From Lentisphaerae bacterium GWF2_50_93 (GTDB lineage Bacteria > Verrucomicrobiota > Lentisphaeria > Victivallales > GWF2-50-93), in NCBI GenBank assembly GCA_001804815.1, contig MHBI01000091.1, positions 1 through 63,134 on the forward strand: DNA of 63,134 bases, written 5' to 3'. This document shows, piece by piece, positions 1-7,580 of this stretch. Position 1 is the stretch's first letter; the number at the start of each line of letters is the position of its first letter. The position numbers and the translations under genes are program-made. The notes under the pieces are model-generated. The model was not told the DNA's origin. It made no database searches and was given only the letters and a program-made list of their open reading frames with translations.

Positions 1-13
1 CTCGGGATAATAA

Positions 14-74
14 ATGGAGGGACGCGGTTTTGCCTTTGGCAAGCATCGCTTTGCTCAGCTAAGGCCGCGTCCAT
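14..74. repeat. Inverted-repeat element at the left edge
   Basis: The arms GGACGCGG (20-27) and CCGCGTCC (65-72) enclose about 37 bases; including ATGGA/CAT, the pairing extends outwards. The interior contains CTTTGCTCAG, which resembles the small TTCG...GCTCAGG repeat seen at 2462, 22260 and 54570. The 168 bases before the first gene hold no reading frame that I can support. Confidence 0.5.
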
Positions 75-168
75 GTTTTTGAAATCACATCTTCTTTCCT
101 TAGATTCGGATTTTATCTTTGATACCTCGATGCATGCGTTGGGAATAGGATGGACGTCAGGAGATTCT

Positions 169-945
169 TTATTTCATCATTTCCTTTAGCACGGGCATCA
201 TGGCTGCGTCCCAGTCAGCGTAGCCGGGCTGGGCCAGATGCACCAGATCCTTCGAGTACAGGTCAGGGAGCACCTTGCCATTGGCATCAGAGAATTTTGC
301 GGACAAGTCCATGAATTTCACCGGACCGGCCTCAAGTTTCGCCAGCATTCCGTTTATGTTCTTGGCGCGGGCGCTTTGGGAATCGTTGCCCAGAGGAAGG
401 ATTCCGAGCAGCAGGATCTTTGACTTGGGGCATTTCGCCTGTATCTGCTTGAGGATCTCGGCAACGCCTTTGGCGATTTCCTCGTCAGTTCCAGTACCCG
501 TAAAAATATTGTTCACTCCAATCATAAGTACGACAACCTTGGGCTGGATTCCATCAAGCGCCTCATTGTCGATGCGCCACAGGGTCTGGCGGGTGGTATC
601 GCCGCCGATTCCGATGTTGAGAGTCTTCAGTGGCTTGTAGTTCTTCTCGAATATTTCCTTTCCGGCCCCGCTCCATCCCTTGGTGATGGAATCGCCCATT
701 AAGACTACGTCGACATCACCCTTCTTCGCATCCTTGACGAAGCCCCAGTGTGTCTGCTGCCAGGCCTTGGGAACATCCTTCCAGAATCCCCAGGCCGGTT
801 CCCAGGCTTTTCCTTTCGGTGCCGGACCGGATGACATTTTGGCAGTCTCTTCAGGGCTTGGTTCGGAGTAGGCGGAGATGGAAGAAAGCAGTGCAAACAC
901 CAGTATTGCCTGGCACCAGGAAATTGTTTTGATTGTCCGGTTCAT
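169..945 (-). CDS. Secreted SGNH/GDSL-family hydrolase (acetylhydrolase-like)
   Basis: A 258-residue protein with a Sec signal peptide over about residues 1-27 (hydrophobic AILVFALLSSISAYS). The mature part shows SGNH blocks in order: block I VVLMGDSITKGW with the nucleophile Ser, block II glycine in NIGIGGDTT, block III VLMIGVNN with its Asn, and block V near DLVHLAQPGY with a D..H pair. This matches the platelet-activating-factor acetylhydrolase-like subgroup often found with carbohydrate enzymes, where members deacetylate sugars; the substrate here is unknown. An AAGGA ribosome site precedes the ATG. It lies downstream of the 1027-1620 gene on the same strand, with a twin-hairpin repeat in the gap. 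Confidence 0.85.
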   Translation of the reverse strand: MNRTIKTISWCQAILVFALLSSISAYSEPSPEETAKMSSGPAPKGKAWEPAWGFWKDVPKAWQQTHWGFVKDAKKGDVDVVLMGDSITKGWSGAGKEIFEKNYKPLKTLNIGIGGDTTRQTLWRIDNEALDGIQPKVVVLMIGVNNIFTGTGTDEEIAKGVAEILKQIQAKCPKSKILLLGILPLGNDSQSARAKNINGMLAKLEAGPVKFMDLSAKFSDANGKVLPDLYSKDLVHLAQPGYADWDAAMMPVLKEMMK

Positions 946-969
946 AAAAAAACGGTCCTTTCTATATTA

Positions 970-1023
970 AGTATGTCGGGTTTTAACCCGACGATTAACT
1001 GGCGGTTTAAAAACCGCCATACT
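970..1023. repeat. Cloverleaf twin-hairpin repeat, copy 1
   Basis: Outer arms AGTATG (970-975) and CATACT (1018-1023) enclose two perfect hairpins, GTCGGGTTTTAACCCGAC (975-992) and GGCGGTTTAAAAACCGCC (1001-1018). It sits between two genes on the minus strand. The same architecture recurs at 7652, 22220, 24393, 42756 and 60925. Confidence 0.85.
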
Positions 1024-1026
1024 ATT

Positions 1027-1620
1027 TCACAGGCTTTCATGCAGTTCGACATTGTCCAGATACACCTTTTCGTTGAATCCCGCCTTTTTTGACCGGACAA
1101 TGAAATATATGGACACCACCTTGTCAAGATTCTTCACGCCGCTCAAGTCCAAAGACACTTCATTCCATGCGCCGGCCTTTCCATCAACTGCCTTTCCGTC
1201 CTTCCACTGCCAGTTGTCGCCTGTCTGTATGGCGAGCTGCATTTCCAGTTCGGGGGAGCCTGGCGTCAGATAGAATTTAGCGGTGAGTTTCTTGAAGGCC
1301 GACCAGTCCTCAGGTTTCCCGAAGAAGGATTTTTCCGCACGTCCTGCCGCTTCATACTTGCTTATATCGCTTTCAATTGAGACTTCAAGAGAACCCTTTC
1401 CGGTGTTGGCATTCATGTCCGACTGGGCAACAGTTCGTATGAACGGGAATTCCTTTTTCGCACCCTCGAACTGGATCCCGGCCCAACCTTCGGCGTCCCC
1501 AGCTTTCTCCCAGTCGAAAATCCTTTTGCCGGAGCTTTTCTTGTCCTGCGCAATCCCATCAGGCAGGAATACCGTCAGGGCAAGAAGTGCCAGGCTCAAG
1601 ACCAAGATATTATTTCTCAT
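1027..1620 (-). CDS. Secreted small beta-sandwich protein, possible carbohydrate-binding
   Basis: A 197-residue protein with a signal peptide (LVLSLALLALTVFLPDGIAQ, about residues 6-25). After it come FDWEKAGDAEGW, a long run of alternating strands and a C-terminal YLDNVEL segment. That arrangement is typical of jelly-roll domains of the galactose-binding/CBM type used by secreted polysaccharide enzymes. No catalytic motif is visible, so binding rather than catalysis is inferred. A strong AGGAGGAGG ribosome site precedes the ATG. It is probably co-transcribed with the SGNH hydrolase downstream. Confidence 0.65.
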   Translation of the reverse strand: MRNNILVLSLALLALTVFLPDGIAQDKKSSGKRIFDWEKAGDAEGWAGIQFEGAKKEFPFIRTVAQSDMNANTGKGSLEVSIESDISKYEAAGRAEKSFFGKPEDWSAFKKLTAKFYLTPGSPELEMQLAIQTGDNWQWKDGKAVDGKAGAWNEVSLDLSGVKNLDKVVSIYFIVRSKKAGFNEKVYLDNVELHESL

Positions 1621-1671
1621 GTTCCTCCTCCTTGAACTGCTCGCGAATTACAGGATATCAATCACTTCCGT

Positions 1672-1740
1672 CCCATGGATGATTGGATTGTTGCAAAATA
1701 ATCCATTCATCCAACAATCCATCGATCCGTCATCCTGTGG
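1672..1740. repeat. GGATG/CATCC-rich imperfect palindrome
   Basis: The intergenic segment reads as repeated GGATGATTGGATTG-type words followed by their complements (CAACAATCCATCGATCC). Another copy of the same vocabulary lies at 16188-16225. It looks like a decayed simple or palindromic repeat rather than a promoter. Confidence 0.4.
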
Positions 1741-1754
1741 GATGACACTGTATA

Positions 1755-2585
1755 TCAATAGTAGAATCCAGTTCCAGCCCCCAGCCCAAGTCCCTTGGAG
1801 GTTCTTGGAGGCCTCCTGAATTCAGTATGGCCGTCAAGGAAGAGTATGTTCTGTGATTCGAGGTATCCCTTGCTCGTACGGTGGTTGTTGGCGTAGCTTG
1901 CAGAAAGATCATGGGGATCCGTGCATGTGTCCTTGACGATCTCCTTCTGGGCTGGAGACATGGAGGTGCCGAAGTTTCCTGTTATCGACCTTGTGAGCAT
2001 GAGAAGCTTGTATGTCCGCGGATCCCAGTATCCTCCATATTGGGAATAGTCGGTCATTGTATAGAAATATGAACTCCTGCTGGCCCATGTGTTCATCCAG
2101 ACGGATGAATTACCGTAGTTGCCGGAGAAGGGACATTGTGCGACATTCTTGGTGAAACCATATGGTGTCATCAGCTTCCACATTTCATCAAGACGGCCTT
2201 TATATCCTCTTCCGTCAGGCGCGAAATTGTCGTATCTGGCGCTGTCCCAGATGTCAGCATTGAATGGAGGAAGGGTTGAGTCATAATCGCCGGCATATGT
2301 TGCGACTGTTGCGGCCATGTTCTTCAGATTGTTTGCACATGTGATCAGCTTTGCCATCTTCTTTGCGTTGGTCAGCGCCGGAAGAAGTAGGCAGCAGAGT
2401 ATTGCAATGATCGCGATAACCACCAGCAGTTCGATAAGCGTAAACGCAGGCGACCGACGACAGACCCTTCGGCTTTGCTCAGGGCAGGCGACCGACGACG
2501 GGTTTGTGAATCTTGCATCCTGGATCCTGGATCCGGAATATTTCATTCCAATCTTTAATGCTGTTGAAATAAAAATATCCGTCAT
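1755..2585 (-). CDS. Pseudopilin-like protein A (prepilin N-terminus, DG-motif C-terminus)
   Basis: A 276-residue protein whose hydrophobic helix FTLIELLVVIAIIAIL begins at about residue 49, far later than in normal prepilins. The glutamate at +5 is present and the residue before F is Ala, not Gly. The long leader contains GSRIQDARF and ACPEQSRRV, both translations of dispersed DNA repeats. The C-terminus has NILFLDGHTEF, the DG motif of the large PVC pseudopilin family. The first ATG follows an AGGGGG site; an internal ATG at 2546 is possible. Its body resembles protein C (3415-4131: MTPY, AQCP and SRSSYFY in both), suggesting tandem duplication. The partner and export route are unknown; type II secretion-like assembly is inferred from the family. 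Confidence 0.85.
   Translation of the reverse strand: MTDIFISTALKIGMKYSGSRIQDARFTNPSSVACPEQSRRVCRRSPAFTLIELLVVIAIIAILCCLLLPALTNAKKMAKLITCANNLKNMAATVATYAGDYDSTLPPFNADIWDSARYDNFAPDGRGYKGRLDEMWKLMTPYGFTKNVAQCPFSGNYGNSSVWMNTWASRSSYFYTMTDYSQYGGYWDPRTYKLLMLTRSITGNFGTSMSPAQKEIVKDTCTDPHDLSASYANNHRTSKGYLESQNILFLDGHTEFRRPPRTSKGLGLGAGTGFYY
2449..2499. repeat. 13-bp direct repeat flanking a 25-bp insert in the pseudopilin A leader
   Basis: GGCGACCGACGAC occurs at 2449-2461 and again at 2487-2499. Between them lies a 25-base segment containing CCTTCGGCTTTGCTCAGGGC, a member of the widespread TTCG...GCTCAGG small-repeat family. The 38-base period looks like an insertion with target duplication, or a tandem copy. 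It adds codons to the leader region and leaves the frame open. Confidence 0.7.
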
Positions 2586-2609
2586 AGTCCATCCCCCTGG
2601 TTTACGATT

Positions 2610-3398
2610 TCATTTTGGATCGATGTGCCCGAACATGTCGTTGATGTTCCCTTTAGCCTCCAGCCATGAATAGGAGTCGACATGCCCGTCTATGAAGCAG
2701 ACGTTTGAACTGGTAAAAGGATGTCTTGCCGGAGATATCGAGTTGTTCCATCCCACGTAGTTTGTCCAATCGCTGCATGGGCAGCTGAAGGAGCATGGAC
2801 GGATATTGTCGCCCTGGCTGAGGACTTTGGAATAATACCTGTCACGTGATTCACCGATCAGCAGGAGGGCGCTTCTTTTCTTGCCGAACTTGATGGCTTT
2901 CCCCAGGTCGAATCCGATATGCGAGTGATTCACCCCGTAGCTTCCTCCATTGACCCAGAAGGAGGTATGGCTGCGTTCCACGGCAGGACATACCAATATC
3001 CCCGTCCTTGCCCAGCCCTTGTTTGTCGGATTGTCGTATCCGGCATAGCCTGCCCAGGTGCCCTGCATATATCCATTATCGACCAGGATACGTGTCCAGT
3101 AATAGTTGTCGCCCTGGTATTTCTCCGGTGGAGACCATCCATCCCAGTCCCCCGCATAGGAATGGAAGGTCTGTCCAACCTGCCTCAAATTGCTTGCGCA
3201 TAGCGTTTTTATCGCCTGGTTCTTTGCCAGCGACAGCGAAGGAAGAAGAAGCGCCGCCAGGATTGCGATGATCGCAATCACCACGAGCAGCTCGATTAGA
3301 GTGAATCGAGCTACTCTCGCCGTCGCTCCCCGCATTCGCGGGGCAGCTATGGCGGGCACAGACACAAGCAGTTCGATAAGTGTAAAATATTTTTTCAT
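2610..3398 (-). CDS. Pseudopilin-like protein B with duplicated prepilin motif
   Basis: A 262-residue protein starting MKKYFTLIELLVSVP, then about 20 residues including PRMRGATARVAR, then a second, full FTLIELLVVIAIIAIL. The first copy is a truncated prepilin motif and the second provides the transmembrane helix. The C-terminal region carries NVCFIDGHVD, the DG motif of the family. A GAGGAATACC site precedes the first ATG, so the first motif is at the true N-terminus and looks like a normal short leader. Protein I (54457-55266) has the same duplicated layout. Neither copy has Gly before the F. It lies in a minus-strand run with protein C and the LacI gene. Confidence 0.85.
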   Translation of the reverse strand: MKKYFTLIELLVSVPAIAAPRMRGATARVARFTLIELLVVIAIIAILAALLLPSLSLAKNQAIKTLCASNLRQVGQTFHSYAGDWDGWSPPEKYQGDNYYWTRILVDNGYMQGTWAGYAGYDNPTNKGWARTGILVCPAVERSHTSFWVNGGSYGVNHSHIGFDLGKAIKFGKKRSALLLIGESRDRYYSKVLSQGDNIRPCSFSCPCSDWTNYVGWNNSISPARHPFTSSNVCFIDGHVDSYSWLEAKGNINDMFGHIDPK

Positions 3399-3414
3399 AT
3401 GGTATTCCTCAATC

Positions 3415-4131
3415 TTAAGGAAGTCCGAGTCCTACCCTTTTTGCCGTGTTGGGTGACTTGACCAGATCAACATGTCCGTCAAGAAACAACTGGTTCTGGG
3501 AATCCACCCTGGTATTGCTCTTTGGATGATTATTTGCCCAGTAACAGCCTATGCTATAATAATCGTCGGCAGTATCGCAGGTGATCAATGTCTTGTCCGC
3601 ATTGCGGTTGGAAAGTCTTCTCAGGGTATAGGAGCTCTGGGTATAATACGGGCCTCCGGCGAGGTGGTAGAAATAGGAACTTCTGCTGGACCATGTCTGA
3701 AGCCATACCGCCTTTGCCGTATTTCCTTCATATTTCAGGGGGCACTGTGCTATATATGCATTAAGGTTATAGGGTGTCATGAGCCTCCACATGGGATCAA
3801 GATAGCTTTCCTTGGAGCTCTTTCCATACATGGCGCAGTTGAAGATGTCTGCCTGGTAGGGAGGGAGGATGTCGTCATAGTCGCCGCCGTAGTTTATAGT
3901 GATCAGTCCTATGTTCTTGAGGTTGCTTGCGCACAGGATTATCTTGGCATTGGTCTTTGCCTGCTTCAATGCCGGAAGCAGGAGGGCGGCAAGGATTGCG
4001 ATGATCGCAATCACGACGAGCAGCTCGATTAGGGTAAAAAGCGATGCTGGATTCCTGATGCTGGATGCTGGTTTGCGATATCTGGCATCCTGGATCCTGG
4101 ATCTTGCATCTGTATCATATTTCATTTTCAT
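3415..4131 (-). CDS. Pseudopilin-like protein C
   Basis: A 238-residue protein starting at the ATG at 4131, chosen because GAGGTGG lies just upstream; an earlier in-frame ATG at 4161 has no such site. The leader reads MKMKYDTDARSRIQDARY and continues with a CCAGCATC-type tandem before SLFTLIELLVVIAIIAIL. The residue before F is Leu. The C-terminus has NQLFLDGHVDLV. The middle resembles protein A, so the two are paralogues within one cluster. It follows the LacI regulator gene by 33 bases on the same strand and is probably in its transcript. Confidence 0.85.
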   Translation of the reverse strand: MKMKYDTDARSRIQDARYRKPASSIRNPASLFTLIELLVVIAIIAILAALLLPALKQAKTNAKIILCASNLKNIGLITINYGGDYDDILPPYQADIFNCAMYGKSSKESYLDPMWRLMTPYNLNAYIAQCPLKYEGNTAKAVWLQTWSSRSSYFYHLAGGPYYTQSSYTLRRLSNRNADKTLITCDTADDYYSIGCYWANNHPKSNTRVDSQNQLFLDGHVDLVKSPNTAKRVGLGLP

Positions 4132-4164
4132 TGTCCACCTCGCAAAAATTATATTAAGCAATAT

Positions 4165-5112
4165 TCAAAAATCAGGGGCGTGTATCTTCGGCTGGTAGAC
4201 AGCCACCTTGTGGCTGCTGACATCGTTCAGTTCGTTTACAATAAGATCCACCGCCATCAGGGCGATCTTCGACGTGTCGAATGAAATTGTCCACAGGTAG
4301 TCGAGATGGTAGGTCCCGTCACATCCGACCACCAGGACATCTTCCGGAACCCGGATGCCATTCCGCTGGAGCTCCGCCACAAGCTTAAGCGCCTCGAGAT
4401 CATTGGAGCAGAGCACGGCCTCTATCTTCTTTTTCCTGCACAGGTCGGAGATCTTTTTCGGTTCGGTGAAATGAGTTTCCGTTCCAGCGGCGACGAATTC
4501 CAGGCCGGAATCCCTGAGGCACCCCTCCGCATGGACAAATTTAAGATCATTGTTCACCTTGAAGCTGTGCGGGCTGTAGAGGGCGATTTTTTCAAGTCCG
4601 CGGGCAAGAATCATTTTTGTGACTTCGACATATGAGGTTTTGAAGTCGAACAGGAGGTTGGACGCCATCTCCGATGCCGCCTTGTTGCCGTTTATAGTCA
4701 GCACGGGCCCTTTCTGGATCAGTTTGTAGATGTCGTCCTTGTTGCCGGAGCACAGTATCGTCGCGCAGGCGTATATGGAACTGTTGGCGTTGTTCACCGC
4801 CTCGATATACCTGCAGGGGACGACGAGGAATCCTTTGTCGTTGAAAAGACAGTATATTTCCTGGAAAAGGCTTCCGAAGAAGGGAGTGTCGATCTCGGGG
4901 AGGCTGACCGATATTATTTTCAAGGATTTAGCGCGCAGGGCCTGTGCGATCGGATTTGGCCTGTAGTTGAGCCGTTCCGCTATCTTCAGGACATGGTCCT
5001 TGATATATGGTCTTACGGAATCATCGCCGTTGAAGACCTTGCTGGCGGTTTTTACGGCGACATTCGCCTCCCTGGCGATATCGGACAAGGTTGTTTTCGC
5101 CTTCATTATCAT
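4165..5112 (-). CDS. LacI-family transcriptional regulator
   Basis: A 315-residue protein with a LacI helix-turn-helix at residues about 7-55 (TTLSDIAREANVAVKTASKVFN, hinge YRPNPIAQALRAKSLKIISV) and a periplasmic-binding-like effector domain ending with VLVVGCDGTYHLDYLWTISF. It should bind a palindromic operator and respond to a sugar. It is somewhat shorter than usual for LacI proteins. Its own promoter (TTGACA, 17-base spacer, TAATAT) overlaps a TATCGATA palindrome, and an almost identical site precedes the deacetylase gene at 6133-7164. Autoregulation and control of that gene are therefore inferred. Downstream on the same strand are pseudopilins C, B and A. Confidence 0.92.
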   Translation of the reverse strand: MIMKAKTTLSDIAREANVAVKTASKVFNGDDSVRPYIKDHVLKIAERLNYRPNPIAQALRAKSLKIISVSLPEIDTPFFGSLFQEIYCLFNDKGFLVVPCRYIEAVNNANSSIYACATILCSGNKDDIYKLIQKGPVLTINGNKAASEMASNLLFDFKTSYVEVTKMILARGLEKIALYSPHSFKVNNDLKFVHAEGCLRDSGLEFVAAGTETHFTEPKKISDLCRKKKIEAVLCSNDLEALKLVAELQRNGIRVPEDVLVVGCDGTYHLDYLWTISFDTSKIALMAVDLIVNELNDVSSHKVAVYQPKIHAPDF

Positions 5113-5148
5113 GATTTTTCTCTTCCGTTAATATGCCTACGATAATAA

Positions 5149-5168
5149 ATATGCTATCGATAGTATAT
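5149..5168. promoter_or_regulatory. LacI-type operator at the LacI gene
   Basis: ATATGCTATCGATAGTATAT is near-perfectly palindromic about CG, with core CTATCGATAG (5154-5163). It overlaps the -10 box and start region of the minus-strand promoter. A weaker related word, ATATGCCTACGATAATAA (5131-5148), lies immediately downstream and could be a second site. Confidence 0.75.
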
Positions 5169-5193
5169 TATCACAAAAATGGCCTGATGTCAA
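5165..5193 (-). promoter_or_regulatory. Sigma-70-type promoter of the LacI gene
   Basis: On the minus strand TTGACA (complement of 5188-5193) is followed by a 17-base spacer and TAATAT (complement of 5165-5170). The match to the housekeeping consensus is strong and the position fits a leader of about 45 bases. Confidence 0.75.
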
Positions 5194-5210
5194 GAGAAAT
5201 CATAAAAAAG

Positions 5211-6026
5211 TTATTGCAGGTATTTTGAGGGCCTGGGAGTGCCGGAATTCCGGAAAGCGCCGTAATCGTATTGGAACAGGGAGTCATCCTGGTCTCCGAT
5301 ATAGAAATAAGTGAATCCTGGAAGTATGCCATTAGGGAGCCCTCCGACTCCTTTGGCAATACCCACGTGGCCATCGGCCAACAGCAAATTTGAACTTTTG
5401 CCATGGATTAGCAGGCATTTGAACTCGTTCCCAACGAACAGCCGCCACCGGGTAGTGGACCATGCGCTTTGATGAGGAACAGATTCATTAAAATATTCAG
5501 TGATGACCCCAAATGCCTCAGGTCTTGCAACCTTTGAAGGTTTTATGTTCGGCACCACCGGATTGAAGTTAAGCGTATCTGCAGTGCATACGAGACGCCT
5601 CCAAAACGGTCCAGTTGCAGAAGTTTCAGTGGTGCAATAGGCTCCGTTCATGCCGTACGTCAAGGTGATGGGATAGTTATTGGAAGCCTTTACGGTCGGA
5701 ACGCTTGGACAATGGATCAGGTCAAAGGGTTTGACACGATTAAGGCCAACGCCGGGATCACCGTTATCCTCTGGGAGATCAGGAGTCCCATGCAATGTCC
5801 CATTGAGATACATGTTGAAAGCCTCGGGCCAGCGGAAATTTGGATAATAGTCGAAATCGCCAGTGTAAAACGCCATGGTCAAACCAAGCTGCTTCAAATT
5901 ATTGGTGCACACGCTGTTTCTGGCAGTGTCCTTTGCATTCTTCAATGCCGGAAGGAGCATGGCTGCGAGGATCGCAATAATCGCAATCACTACGAGCAGC
6001 TCGATTAATGTGAATTTATTTTTCAT
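5211..6026 (-). CDS. Pseudopilin-like protein D
   Basis: A 271-residue protein starting MKNKFTLIELLVVIAIIAIL, the shortest leader of the set (four residues). An earlier in-frame ATG at 6044 lacks a ribosome site, whereas GGGGGA sits just before the one chosen, if rather close. The residue before F is Lys. The C-terminal part has NLLLADGHVGIAKG, the DG motif. There is no close match to the other eight bodies. It lies between the LacI promoter and the deacetylase gene on the same strand, so it may be read with the deacetylase. Confidence 0.85.
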   Translation of the reverse strand: MKNKFTLIELLVVIAIIAILAAMLLPALKNAKDTARNSVCTNNLKQLGLTMAFYTGDFDYYPNFRWPEAFNMYLNGTLHGTPDLPEDNGDPGVGLNRVKPFDLIHCPSVPTVKASNNYPITLTYGMNGAYCTTETSATGPFWRRLVCTADTLNFNPVVPNIKPSKVARPEAFGVITEYFNESVPHQSAWSTTRWRLFVGNEFKCLLIHGKSSNLLLADGHVGIAKGVGGLPNGILPGFTYFYIGDQDDSLFQYDYGAFRNSGTPRPSKYLQ

Positions 6027-6132
6027 CTTCCCCCGTAGGTACATTCTATAATAAAAAACCTTCCCTGTCTACAGCATAGAATATAGCTCATCTCGAAATG
6101 CGTCAGTTTTCCGCATCCCCTTTCAAAAACTG

Positions 6133-7164
6133 TCAAAGGGTCGCCGGCTGGATGCTGATCGGGTCGCTGTTCGGCAGCGCCTCATACTGCAACGTGCCAT
6201 TTGCGGCTGTCGCCGTTGTCTTCTGCGCGCCCTGCGTGATCTGGCATTTCTGCCAGCTTGCCGGCACTTTCGTGATCAGAGTGAGAGGGGCGTCATAAAG
6301 TTTCGGGTCGGCCTTGTCGTTGGTGTAGCTCTTGCCGTCCAATTCAATGATTCTGGGACTGATCTTGCTGGTCAGTGCCAGCTGGATTTTCTTGTCGGTG
6401 GCTTCCACAACCTTCACTTCGGCGCCGGCGCGTTCGGTCGCATACTTGTGAGAGGATATGTGATCGGTGACCCATATCTGGTCCTGTTTCGATACGAGAT
6501 AATCGAGGAGCTGGAGGAAATCCGGCATGGACGCCGAAAGCCAGTCGCCGCCGACGCCGTGGAAGACAATATAGCCTGCAGAACCGCTGGAGATGGCCTT
6601 GTCGACGACCGCAACCATGTCCTTGCCGTTCTTGTAGTGGATGGCTGCGCCCATGAAGGGGCCGCGGTCGATCAGGTTGTACTTCATACAGGCTTCGCGC
6701 ACCTGTTCGTTGGTGACAAGCCATGTACCCTTGCCTGTGCCGGGCTGGCCCCAGGAAATCAGACGCGGTGTTTTCCGATCCGGATAGGCCTTGTCTATGG
6801 CCTCTGCGCAGAGCTTTATTTCCTCATCCAGCTTTTCCGCATCTTTAGCTCCTGAATGCGTGTTGGTGTGGTTGCCGTATTCCATTCCCATGCCGGGGAC
6901 TTCTTTTTTCCAGGCGTCGCTCCAGCCCTTGCCGGGGCAGACGTAGAACGTGCCTGTAAAATTGCGCTTCTTCAGTTCCGGAATCGCGTTCTTGAGATGG
7001 GAGGGCGCGTTGTCGTCGAACATCAGGAGGAACGCCGCCTTCTTGTTGTCCTTCCATGGTGCGACCTGCGTGGCGCCGGGCGCGGACGCATCCGCCGCAA
7101 TTGCCTGTTGGGGAATTCCAATCAGCATGGCGGCTGCGCATGCGCATAACAGTGAAACAGACAT
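6133..7164 (-). CDS. Secreted polysaccharide deacetylase (NodB-fold, CE4-like)
   Basis: A 343-residue protein counted from the ATG at 7164, which begins a signal peptide (SLLCACAAAMLIG ... AIAADA). The frame is open to 7386, but that extension overlaps the promoter and operator, so it is unlikely to be translated; a GGAGG lies about 30 bases before the chosen ATG, leaving the start uncertain. The NodB domain shows AAFLLMFDDN (metal and base aspartates) and EYGNHTNTHSG (the HxxxH metal ligands). A C-terminal beta-rich part follows. Members remove N- or O-acetyl groups from polysaccharides; the substrate is unknown. The operator upstream links it to the LacI protein at 4165-5112. Confidence 0.85.
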   Translation of the reverse strand: MSVSLLCACAAAMLIGIPQQAIAADASAPGATQVAPWKDNKKAAFLLMFDDNAPSHLKNAIPELKKRNFTGTFYVCPGKGWSDAWKKEVPGMGMEYGNHTNTHSGAKDAEKLDEEIKLCAEAIDKAYPDRKTPRLISWGQPGTGKGTWLVTNEQVREACMKYNLIDRGPFMGAAIHYKNGKDMVAVVDKAISSGSAGYIVFHGVGGDWLSASMPDFLQLLDYLVSKQDQIWVTDHISSHKYATERAGAEVKVVEATDKKIQLALTSKISPRIIELDGKSYTNDKADPKLYDAPLTLITKVPASWQKCQITQGAQKTTATAANGTLQYEALPNSDPISIQPATL

Positions 7165-7340
7165 CGCTTGAAACTTGAAAATGAAAATCGCTGTCCTCCG
7201 TGATACTGAAGTGCTATTGTAACAAGACTCTTTATGGAAACTCATTTTATGGTCACTGCAATCCCGGACAAAAAACGGCCCAGTTGGCAAGAACAGCCTT
7301 TCCAGGCCGGAAAATGGCCGACCGGCGACTGCAATGACTA

Positions 7341-7360
7341 ATATGCCATCGATAGTATGT
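7341..7360. promoter_or_regulatory. LacI-type operator upstream of the deacetylase gene
   Basis: ATATGCCATCGATAGTATGT matches the operator at 5149-5168 at 18 of 20 positions and shares the ATCGATAG core. It lies just downstream of a TTGACA box, at nearly the same distance as in the LacI gene, so both promoters have the same architecture. Confidence 0.75.
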
Positions 7361-7386
7361 TTATATCCGGAAACCATGTTTGTCAA
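7360..7386 (-). promoter_or_regulatory. Promoter of the deacetylase gene
   Basis: On the minus strand TTGACA (complement of 7381-7386) is followed after 15 bases by TATAAA (complement of 7360-7365); a 17-base reading gives TAAACA. The operator starts directly after it. Confidence 0.55.
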
Positions 7387-7424
7387 GACAGGACTGCAAA
7401 ATAGGCAAAAGGAAGGACATCCGC

Positions 7425-7547
7425 GTGGAAAAACAGATTGAGGATATCACTTTCGACAATTGCAAGGTGGGAGCTAAGGTGCTATCAAGTATCAATGACG
7501 CCGATTTCAAGATCAATCCATTCGTCAAAAATATAATATTTGTATAA
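7425..7547 (+). pseudogene. Remnant of a beta-helix (GH28-like) protein C-terminus
   Basis: The frame reads IEDITFDNCKVGAKVLSS and then about 20 residues ending KNIIFV before a TAA. This is the typical final strand and tail of right-handed beta-helix proteins of the polygalacturonase type; compare the end of the 12369-13712 protein (VVFEDFFVDGKKVSS). No start codon with a ribosome site or upstream coding is present, so this looks like the surviving end of a deleted gene. The gap 7387-7734 otherwise holds two repeats. Confidence 0.55.
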
Positions 7548-7580
7548 GCGTATCAGTTGATTAAAAGCTGCTGTTTTAAA

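Noticed and set aside
6346..7149. Several long frames overlapping the deacetylase gene on both strands
   Set aside because: They are alternative frames of a GC-rich coding sequence, with Arg/Ser/Pro-rich compositions and no ribosome sites.
7165..7386. N-terminal extension of the deacetylase to the ATG at 7386
   Set aside because: The extension covers the predicted promoter and LacI operator and would place a signal peptide internally.
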